Positions 42,923 through 49,746 of a stretch of DNA of 64,000 bases are shown piece after piece; within the stretch, counting starts at the first letter, position 1, and each line of letters starts with the position of its first letter. The position numbers and the translations under genes were made by a program. The notes beneath the pieces are model-generated. The model worked only from the letters and a program-made list of their open reading frames with translations. It did no database searches and was not told where the DNA came from. Source of the DNA: Pleionea sp. CnH1-48 (GTDB lineage: Bacteria > Pseudomonadota > Gammaproteobacteria > Enterobacterales > Kangiellaceae); NCBI RefSeq assembly GCF_024124665.1, contig NZ_JAMXSB010000015.1, positions 62,001-126,000 on the forward strand, in the 5' to 3' direction.

Positions 42923-42933
42923 TTGCAGCGCAA
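42923..42933. promoter_or_regulatory. Dyad TTGC-AGC-GCAA, copy 1
   Basis: An 11-bp inverted repeat with perfect 4-bp arms, about 100 bp from the leftward operon start. An identical copy lies at 43029. Probably an operator; the regulator is not identified. Confidence 0.5.
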
Positions 42934-43028
42934 TAATACTAAACCATAGTTAAACGCTCATTTCAATCAGTTGTTTGAATTTTTTGTTGCTATCAATTTT
43001 GCTCTGGGGTATCGTTGTAACTGGTGTA

Positions 43029-43039
43029 TTGCAGCGCAA
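43029..43039. promoter_or_regulatory. Dyad TTGC-AGC-GCAA, copy 2
   Basis: Same 11 bases as at 42923, spaced 106 bp start to start, close to ten helical turns, so a looped complex could serve both promoters. The two copies share A/T flanks but no longer homology. Confidence 0.5.
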
Positions 43040-43279
43040 AATTTAATCAAAAAAATCATTCGTGTGAAATGGCTATGCGTTATATGAGTGTTTAGTCTGT
43101 TTAAAGTTAGTGATTTTTTGAGTAAGAACAAGGTGATATCGAACCTTGTTTAAAGCTAATAAACAGAGTGACCTTTGATGTCATCAGTCTGTCACTTAGC
43201 TAATGGCTGAAAAAATCTATACTTACAAACAGTTTGAGTACTGAGTATAGCTGGGCAGATAAGAATTAGGAGGATGGCC

Positions 43280-44272
43280 ATGAGCCATAAAGTACACCCT
43301 CAAGACGCATTATTCGAAGGCGAGAAGCCTTTTCCTATTATCCCATCTTGCGAACATTTTGCAGGAAGCGAAAAACTCATTCGCAAAGCGATGGCGCTGC
43401 AAGAAGAAATGGGACCCGTTTTTGATATTACCTGTGATTGTGAAGACGGCGCGGCAGCGGGTAAAGAAGTTGAGCATGCCGAAATGGTTGCTAGCGTAAT
43501 TGGCAGCGATGCTAACAAATTCAATATGGCCGGTGTTCGTATTCACGACTACAGCCACCCAGATTGGAAGCAAGACGTTGATATCCTGGTTCCTAAAATC
43601 GGTGAGCGTGTTGCTTATATCACTTTGCCTAAATCAACAGCTGCTGAACAAGTCGCAGAGATGGTCCAGTACATTCAGGACGTCGCCAAAAAGAATAACA
43701 TTGAGCGTGAAATTCCTATTCATGTGTTAGTCGAAACCCACGGCGCATTGCGTGATGTTTGGCAAATTGCCAAGCTTCCGTGGATTCAAGTATTAGACTT
43801 CGGCATGATGGATTTTGTGAGTGCCCACCAGGGAGCCATTCCTGCTTCTGCTATGCGTTCGCCTGGTCAGTTTGACCACCCTATGTTGCAGCGTTCTAAA
43901 ACAGAAATGGTTGCTGCGGCATTGTCAGAAGGGGTTGTGCCTGCGCACAACGTGACACTTGATCTAAAAAATCCCTACCAGACATACAAAGATGCTGAGC
44001 GTGCTCGCTATGAGTTTGGTTTCTTAAGAATGTGGAGTATTTATCCAACGCAAATTCGCGCCATTATTGATGCGATGAAACCGGATTACTCTGAAGTTGA
44101 AGATGCCTGTGGTATTTTGACGGCTGCCCAAGATGCTGAGTGGGGACCTATTCAGTACAAAGGTGAGTTGCATGATCGTGCAACCTATCGTTATTTCTGG
44201 CAGTTGTTGCAGCGAGCGAATATTACCGGACTTGCGTTGCCAGAAGATGTGAAGAAGCGTTTTTTTGATTAA
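43280..44272 (+). CDS. Third CitE-like (HpcH/HpaI aldolase / citrate lyase family) protein
   Basis: 330 residues from ATG 43280; GGAGG at 43269-43273 touches the ATG at 43274 but is six bases from 43280. FDITCDCEDGAAAGKE carries the acidic motif, GVRIHDYSHPDWKQD the Arg site, HVLVETHGALRD the Glu and VLDFGMMDFVSAH the Asp. The chain belongs to a distinct malyl-CoA-lyase-like branch common in beta- and gammaproteobacteria. It is transcribed away from the other two lyases and ends at a strong terminator. Confidence 0.82.
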   Translation: MSHKVHPQDALFEGEKPFPIIPSCEHFAGSEKLIRKAMALQEEMGPVFDITCDCEDGAAAGKEVEHAEMVASVIGSDANKFNMAGVRIHDYSHPDWKQDVDILVPKIGERVAYITLPKSTAAEQVAEMVQYIQDVAKKNNIEREIPIHVLVETHGALRDVWQIAKLPWIQVLDFGMMDFVSAHQGAIPASAMRSPGQFDHPMLQRSKTEMVAAALSEGVVPAHNVTLDLKNPYQTYKDAERARYEFGFLRMWSIYPTQIRAIIDAMKPDYSEVEDACGILTAAQDAEWGPIQYKGELHDRATYRYFWQLLQRANITGLALPEDVKKRFFD

Positions 44273-44300
44273 GTAGTACGCTAGATTCTGAACAATAAAA

Positions 44301-44332
44301 AAGCCGATGAGCAAAACTCATCGGCTTTTTTT
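44301..44332. terminator. Bidirectional terminator
   Basis: Perfect 11-bp stem AAGCCGATGAG (44301-44311) and CTCATCGGCTT (44317-44327), loop CAAAA, A-tract before and T-tract after. Shared by the third lyase gene and the convergent thioesterase gene. Confidence 0.93.
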
Positions 44333-44342
44333 TAAGCTGGGA

Positions 44343-45203
44343 CTATTGTTTGATGCGCATGACGCCTTCTTGAGTTGAGCTAGCTACTAGCTTGCCTTCG
44401 CGATTAAAAATCTTACCAATAACGAAGCCTCGGTCATTAGACGCCGATGGACTTTCGATGGAATAGAGCAACCAGTCATCAAAACGAAAATCACGATGGA
44501 ACCACATAGAATGGTCAATAGTGGCCATTTGTAGTTTTGGTGTCATAAAAGACACACCATGTGGCTGCCCCGCTGTTGGCAAAAAGCTGAAGTCTGACGC
44601 ATAGGCTAACAAATAACGATGCAGTGTTTCGTCATTGGGGAGCTGCCCATTTGTTTTCATCCACACATGACGTACCGGCTCGGCTTTTTCTGGCTTCATA
44701 GGATTATGAAAATTAACCGGACGCATTTCGATAGGTTTTTCGCAGGTAAAAATGCCTCTTACTTTTTCTGGTATATAGTCAGCGTACTTTCGAGCAAACT
44801 CGAGTTCTGAAGTTAACCCATCGGGCCCCTCTACTGTGGGCATCTCTGCCTGATGGTCAAAGCTTGTTCCTGCTTCATGAAAAGATGCCGTCATAAAGAA
44901 TATTGAGCGGCCATTTTGAATTGCTTTAACACGTCGGGTCGAGATGCTGCCACCGTCGCGCACATTTTCGACATCGTAGACAATCGGTTTCGATGAATCG
45001 CCCGGCAACAGGAAGTAAGAGTGGAACGAATGAACCGGGCGGTTAGCCTCAACGGTTTGATTGGCTGCCGCCAGGGCTTGGCCAATAACTTGACCACCAA
45101 ATACTCGACCAAACCCCAGATTCTGGCTGTCGCCGCGATAAAGTCCGACTTCTATTTTTTCCAGGCTGAGTAAATCGACCAGTTCTTGCAACACTTGGCT
45201 CAT
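44343..45203 (-). CDS. tesB: Acyl-CoA thioesterase II
   Basis: 286 residues in a double hot-dog. LGFGRVFGGQVIGQALAAA and HSFHSYFLLPGD belong to the first half; ATIDHSMWFHRDF carries the catalytic Asp of TesB in the second; SSTQEGVMRIKQ supplies the Gln. GGAG precedes ATG 45203. TesB hydrolyses medium and long acyl-CoA esters. It is next to the hydroxyacyl-CoA block, but convergent with it, and may be unrelated. Confidence 0.93.
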   Translation of the reverse strand: MSQVLQELVDLLSLEKIEVGLYRGDSQNLGFGRVFGGQVIGQALAAANQTVEANRPVHSFHSYFLLPGDSSKPIVYDVENVRDGGSISTRRVKAIQNGRSIFFMTASFHEAGTSFDHQAEMPTVEGPDGLTSELEFARKYADYIPEKVRGIFTCEKPIEMRPVNFHNPMKPEKAEPVRHVWMKTNGQLPNDETLHRYLLAYASDFSFLPTAGQPHGVSFMTPKLQMATIDHSMWFHRDFRFDDWLLYSIESPSASNDRGFVIGKIFNREGKLVASSTQEGVMRIKQ

Positions 45204-45591
45204 AACATGGCTCCGAGAAATAACGTTTCTTATCTCATTTTAGGAGATATACCCGTCGCCTTTCAAGAAGCAGCGCTGATGTTCAAGTTGCAGCGCTGCG
45301 CGCACTCACCCCAATCACTTAGTGTATCTAAGCTCAGGAGATTCGCTTGCTTGCTGCCTACCTGCACCTCGAAATGCTTTGGGTATAAAATTTCTGTTCT
45401 GCAATGCTTATTGCCGATAACTGGGCAGAAACGCCAAAAAAACCATGACTTGTTGTTTTATTAGGCTACTTTTTGTTGGAGCTGCGGAGTTCCGTTGGTT
45501 GAATTTTGCCGGGCTGCGAACGATGGATTTAACTTGCATTTTGACCTGAGACGGAGGATAGTCGTGCCATCTCAACTTGCTGGAGAATTGT
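45204..45591. other. 388-bp intergenic region
   Basis: Contains the 140-bp MITE-like repeat (45248-45387). The remaining ~200 bases before the next gene hold nothing I can name. Confidence 0.6.
45248..45387. repeat. MITE-like intergenic repeat with TATACCC/GGGTATA ends
   Basis: The ends TATACCC (45248-45254) and GGGTATA (45381-45387) are perfect 7-bp inverted repeats. The inside has CAGCGCTGATGTTCAAGTTG, CAGCGCTGCGCGCACTCACC, and CTTAGTGTATCTAAGCTCAG, then CCTCGAAATGCTTTGGGTAT. This is a pattern I recall as a dispersed intergenic repeat of marine gammaproteobacteria such as Shewanella and Vibrio relatives. It codes for nothing. Confidence 0.75.
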
Positions 45592-45900
45592 ATGGATCTT
45601 ACCGATGAATTATTAGGCGATTGTTCCCCTTATATTAGCGACATGATTTACGATATTGATGTGCGCATGGTGTTTATAGAATGTATGTTTGAGCCTAAAA
45701 AGCAGGAGCCTGCTTTACGCATCGTATTTCCTGATATTACACATTATTCAGAAACAAGTTTGCTTGATGATCCCGACGACGAAGTCATTGATGATATTGT
45801 CAGCATTATTCAGGTGGACGAAGAGACCATCAGTATCACCACTTATAAGAAAGAAATGACGCTCAAATTGGCTGGAGAACCCTTCATCGAGGACATTTGA
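45592..45900 (+). CDS. Small acidic hypothetical protein
   Basis: 102 residues from ATG 45592, which has GGAG six bases upstream; an earlier in-frame TTG (45577) is unlikely. The chain is acidic (LLDDPDDEVIDDIVSIIQVD) with alternating strand-like hydrophobics (ISITTYKKEMTLKL), and has no membrane segment or motif that I recognise. It precedes a GNAT gene by 9 bp and is probably co-transcribed with it. Confidence 0.65.
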   Translation: MDLTDELLGDCSPYISDMIYDIDVRMVFIECMFEPKKQEPALRIVFPDITHYSETSLLDDPDDEVIDDIVSIIQVDEETISITTYKKEMTLKLAGEPFIEDI

Positions 45901-45909
45901 GAGTAGCCG

Positions 45910-46347
45910 ATGACCGTCTGCATTAGTACCGATAAGAAACTTCTGGATGTTGCGTTAATTCATCAGTTTTTAACGCAGCATTCTGCCTGGGCTCGCGGCA
46001 TAGACAGGGCAACGGTAGAAAAGTCCATTGCTCATTCGCTTTGCTTTGGTGCTTACATTGAGGAGCAACAAGTAGGGTTTGCTCGAGTTATCTCAGACTA
46101 TGCGACTTTTGCTAATCTGGTGGATGTTTTTGTACTTGATGCATTTCGTGGGCGAGGAGTCAGCCGCCAATTGATGTCGGCTGTCGTGGAGCATCCGGAG
46201 CTCTGTTCATTACGTCGTTTTACTCTGGCGACATCGGATGCTCATGGACTCTATGCCAAATTCGGGTTTCAGTCTCTAGTGAAACCAGCCACCTTTATGG
46301 AACGATACTTTCCTGATTGCTATCAAAACGAGTCGGAACAACAATAA
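45910..46347 (+). CDS. GNAT family N-acetyltransferase
   Basis: 145 residues. The acetyl-CoA loop is FRGRGVSRQLM (about 79-89), following NLVDVFVLDA; the strand pair RRFTLATSDAHGLYAKFGFQ closes the fold. It resembles small GNAT proteins of the YjgM/PA-like kind that act on amino acids or small amines; the substrate is unknown. Confidence 0.88.
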   Translation: MTVCISTDKKLLDVALIHQFLTQHSAWARGIDRATVEKSIAHSLCFGAYIEEQQVGFARVISDYATFANLVDVFVLDAFRGRGVSRQLMSAVVEHPELCSLRRFTLATSDAHGLYAKFGFQSLVKPATFMERYFPDCYQNESEQQ

Positions 46348-46367
46348 CTTTAAAGAGGTTCGCTATC

Positions 46368-46880
46368 ATGGTGTTTCTAAAACGACAATATCCTGCGCTT
46401 TTTGTACTGGTGCTGAGCTTCCTTCTCTCTGGCTGCAAAGCGACTCAAACGCTTTATGAAAAAAGTTTTCAAACCCTTGAAGAAGAGTCTCAACAAGGAA
46501 AAAAAGAATCGACGCACGCTTTGTGTCATCGGTTTTTGTACGGCATCGGGTTTGAAAAAAACTATTCGAAAGCCTTTTATTGGTGTCGCAAAGCGGCAGA
46601 GACAGGAACCGCTCGCTCGGTGACTTTATTAGGCTTAATGTACTTTAATGGTTGGGGTACGCCCGTTGACTATAAACAGTCTTACAAAAAGTTTCGTTAC
46701 GCCGCCGACCGAGGCGTCAACAAAGCGATGGTTATGCTTTATGAGCACTATAGTAAGGGATTGGCTGTGGCAAAGGATTCTAGAGAAGCTAAGTATTATC
46801 TGAATCGAGCCGCTTCACGTAACTATCAGCCTGCCATTGATATCAAGAACCATTTAGAAATGTCTGGTGAAAGCGAATAA
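46368..46880 (+). CDS. Sel1-repeat lipoprotein
   Basis: 170 residues from ATG 46368 (AAGAGG ten bases upstream; the earlier in-frame start at 46317 lies inside the GNAT gene). The signal peptide ends in a lipobox, LLSGC, so the mature Cys would be acylated. Sel1-like repeats follow: YGIGFEKNYSKAFYWCRKAA, GTPVDYKQSYKKFRYAADRG and GLAVAKDSREAKYYLNRAAS. Likely an envelope scaffold; the partner is unknown. Confidence 0.82.
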   Translation: MVFLKRQYPALFVLVLSFLLSGCKATQTLYEKSFQTLEEESQQGKKESTHALCHRFLYGIGFEKNYSKAFYWCRKAAETGTARSVTLLGLMYFNGWGTPVDYKQSYKKFRYAADRGVNKAMVMLYEHYSKGLAVAKDSREAKYYLNRAASRNYQPAIDIKNHLEMSGESE

Positions 46881-46894
46881 AAGAGAGTAGTTGG

Positions 46895-48748
46895 ATGTTG
46901 AGTATTACCCGAGTATTGATTGCAGCTTTCGCTGTGAGTTTTTGGTCTTCTAAACTTATTGCCGAATCAGGCTCGTTTGATATTTTGAGCTGGTTCGAGC
47001 CACAACAACAAATCGCACTGGACCTATCTGACGACGGTCAGTCAATTCTCTGGTTAAAGACCGCTGACGATGGCAGGCAGTCTCTGATCACTCAGGTGAT
47101 TGGTCAGCCATCGGCAAAAAGCTATCCGTTAAAGCTTGGTGAAAGTGTTGCTTACGCTCAGTTTTTGTCAAAAGATGATGTGTTGGTGCAGTTATTAGAT
47201 AGTGAGCAACATAGCAGCATTTTGTTGCTGAATTTAACTCATCAGCGCGCTGAATTGCTAGTTGTTGGTGGAGCATCTCTGGAGATCTTGCGCAGCGAAA
47301 GTGACACTGAGAGTTTTTGGGTATGGAACCGAACAAAAGCGAAAGCCGATAGATTTGATTTCTTTTCGCGGCAGCTTCGTCATTCTCAGTCTTTACCCAA
47401 AAATACCCGTTCATTAAGTGTGTCGGGCGACGGTAATTTGTGTCTGGCCACCGATGAGCAGGATAAGTTGTGGCAACTGAGCAACCAAACCTGGAAGCCC
47501 TTGTTATTGCCTGCACCTTTTTCACAGAATTATTCATCTTTAGAGGCTAATACGGATTGTCAGTCTCTATGGTTTGTCAGTAATGCCGAAACCAATACTT
47601 CGACATTATACAGTTGGACCCCCGGCAGAGACCCTGCGGCATTGTATCGTCATACTCAATTTGATGTGGATGACTTTTTAATAAACCCTGATCAAAGCCA
47701 GGTTGAAGGCATCTATTTTGATGGCTTGTATCCACAGCAAGTAGCAGAGTCGCTAGCATTTGCGCGTCTTAAGCAAACACTCCTGCATGTTGATAAGCAT
47801 GGCCGTTGGAAAGTTATCGCTCGTAGCAAAAAAGAGCATTACTGGATTATTTTTGTAGAGTCGCCGACTGAGCCTGGGTTATGGCTTTGGGTGGACAGTC
47901 AGACTAACCGAGTGGTGAAGCTGCATCGACGAATGCCACAGTTAAATCGTGATACTTTATTTCCAACGCAGGCCTTTACTATCCCTGTTAAAAAAGCTGC
48001 GCCATTGACGGCCTATTTAACATCCACAACATCAGCGGGTAATAAAAAACGTCCTTTGATTATTAAGTTGCATGGTGGGCCATTTGCCGTTCGTAATCAG
48101 TGGCGTTTTTTACCAGAAGAACAGTGGCTGGCGCAGCAGGGTTATCAGGTCCTAACTCTGAACTATCGAGGTTCATCGGGATTTGGCAAACAGTCTCAGC
48201 GGCTGGTCTATCAAAATATTCTGCAAACCTTGAATGAAGATATTGAAGCGGCCGTTGATTGGTTGGAGGCCGCAAAACGCATAGATAGTGATCGCATCTG
48301 CTTAATGGGCGCAAGCTTTGGTGGATTTGCCGCTTTATCTGAATTGATTGAGCGTGACTATGATTACTTATGTGGAGTGTTGTTGTCGACTCCTGTTAAT
48401 TTTGGCTGGATAGCAGAGCAAGTTGCACAAGAACAGCCCGCGTTGTTGCCTGCGTTCGTGGAGCAGTTTGGAGATTATATGCTTCCAGAATGGAAACAGC
48501 GGCATGATCTTTCACAACAACTTAAGTCTCTTGAAGCTCCAGTATTAATCATCCACGGTGGTGCTGATGAGGTTGTTCAAATTAAACATGCCGAGGCTTT
48601 GGTCAAACAATTAAAGCAACTTAAAAAATCCCATCAGGCTTTAATCTTTGACAATGAAGCCCATGGTATTAAACAACCCGAGTCGCGCAACAAAATGTAT
48701 CAGGCGATTCGCCAGTTTCTACGTCAGCACTTGAGCAAAACTCAATAA
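46895..48748 (+). CDS. S9 family prolyl oligopeptidase-like serine peptidase, exported
   Basis: 617 residues. A signal peptide (about 1-22) is followed by a beta-propeller region (about 30-350) and the peptidase domain. The peptidase domain has LIIKLHGGPFA (oxyanion side), the nucleophile elbow MGASFGGFAAL (Ser near 478), Asp in IHGGADEVV and His in FDNEAHGIKQ. These peptidases, of the DPP-IV/acylaminoacyl type, cleave short peptides, probably in the periplasm here. It is 14 bp after the lipoprotein gene and may share its transcript. Confidence 0.9.
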   Translation: MLSITRVLIAAFAVSFWSSKLIAESGSFDILSWFEPQQQIALDLSDDGQSILWLKTADDGRQSLITQVIGQPSAKSYPLKLGESVAYAQFLSKDDVLVQLLDSEQHSSILLLNLTHQRAELLVVGGASLEILRSESDTESFWVWNRTKAKADRFDFFSRQLRHSQSLPKNTRSLSVSGDGNLCLATDEQDKLWQLSNQTWKPLLLPAPFSQNYSSLEANTDCQSLWFVSNAETNTSTLYSWTPGRDPAALYRHTQFDVDDFLINPDQSQVEGIYFDGLYPQQVAESLAFARLKQTLLHVDKHGRWKVIARSKKEHYWIIFVESPTEPGLWLWVDSQTNRVVKLHRRMPQLNRDTLFPTQAFTIPVKKAAPLTAYLTSTTSAGNKKRPLIIKLHGGPFAVRNQWRFLPEEQWLAQQGYQVLTLNYRGSSGFGKQSQRLVYQNILQTLNEDIEAAVDWLEAAKRIDSDRICLMGASFGGFAALSELIERDYDYLCGVLLSTPVNFGWIAEQVAQEQPALLPAFVEQFGDYMLPEWKQRHDLSQQLKSLEAPVLIIHGGADEVVQIKHAEALVKQLKQLKKSHQALIFDNEAHGIKQPESRNKMYQAIRQFLRQHLSKTQ

Positions 48749-48783
48749 GTTTTATTGGTCCTATGTGAATGATTGGTGGCAGA

Positions 48784-49731
48784 TCAATGCTCTTCCACCA
48801 ATCGAGTCCCTTTTTCTGAGAGCTGAGCTACACACGCAAACGCTCTGGAGCCTTGCCCTAGCTTATCCAACATGAGTTCATTTATTGTGCGGGCCTGTGT
48901 TGCATCTTGCGTGATCGCAAAGCAAGTAGGCCCAGAACCTGAAATACCAAAACTCAAAGCTCCTGCATCAAGACAGGCCCGTTTGGCTTGAGCAAAGCCA
49001 GGGATCAGTTGTGAGCGACAAGGCTCTATGACATCGTCTTGTAATAGAACGTATGCGCTGTTTTCGTCCTGCTGATAACTGGCGGCTATAAACGCCGCCA
49101 GTCGAGCTTGCATGGTGGTAGATGCTGCTAAAGAGACATCGTTTGGCAAAATCTCTCTGGCACTTTTGGTGGTTATCTGAATGTCTGGAAAACAAATAGC
49201 ATAATGCCAATTGTTAAAGGTTGGCAGAGCAATACTGGGTTGTTCGCCTTCTGCATTGATCAATTGAAGTCCTCCAAACAAAGCTGGAGCGACATTGTCA
49301 AAGTGTTTACCGCCCGAGTTACCCCCTTCGACTTCTGCAGCCATCAAAAGCAGTTCTTTATTGTTAAAAGGGCGTTGATACCACTCGTTCAATGCATACA
49401 GCGAGGCAACAATGGAAGCGGAACTTGAGCCCAGACCGCTACCAGCAGGCAAATGTTTGGTCAGTTGGTAAGAGAGCTTCTGTGGCTCTATTGCTTGTTC
49501 TTGCAATGCTTTGTTAAAACGTCGCTCACTGACATGAATTAAATTTTCTTTATGTGCTGGTAATAGATCAGAAAACTCACCAGAGCATTCAATGTTTTGA
49601 TTCGGATCTGCAAACACCACCAAATCGTCACCTAATGGGCGACTATCGGATTCGATGGCGGCGCCTAGTAAATCAAAGCCAACAATAAAGTTGCCGATTG
49701 AGGCAGGTGTAAATACACGGACAGACTGCAT
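48784..49731 (-). CDS. thrB: Homoserine kinase
   Basis: 315 residues of GHMP kinase. VRVFTPASIGNFIVGFDLLG is the typical start, HLPAGSGLGSSSASIVASLYA (about 90-110) is the ATP loop, and FGISGSGPTCFAI the C-terminal glycine motif. It makes O-phosphohomoserine for threonine. It lies 15 bp after thrA. The usual next gene, thrC, is not present; the neighbour is a convergent peptidase gene. Confidence 0.96.
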   Translation of the reverse strand: MQSVRVFTPASIGNFIVGFDLLGAAIESDSRPLGDDLVVFADPNQNIECSGEFSDLLPAHKENLIHVSERRFNKALQEQAIEPQKLSYQLTKHLPAGSGLGSSSASIVASLYALNEWYQRPFNNKELLLMAAEVEGGNSGGKHFDNVAPALFGGLQLINAEGEQPSIALPTFNNWHYAICFPDIQITTKSAREILPNDVSLAASTTMQARLAAFIAASYQQDENSAYVLLQDDVIEPCRSQLIPGFAQAKRACLDAGALSFGISGSGPTCFAITQDATQARTINELMLDKLGQGSRAFACVAQLSEKGTRLVEEH

Positions 49732-49746
49732 AAGATGGATTTCCGT

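Larger units (their letters stand above)
42826..43279. other. 454-bp divergent regulatory region of the hydroxyacyl-CoA genes
   Basis: Lies between the leftward lyase operon and the rightward third lyase gene. It is AT-rich and contains two identical 11-bp dyads, 106 bp apart (listed separately). I see no ORF of note. Confidence 0.6.

Noticed and set aside
48770-48802. Hairpin GATTGGTGG/CCACCAATC as a terminator
   Set aside because: A perfect 9-bp stem, but it overlaps the end of thrB and has no T-tract.
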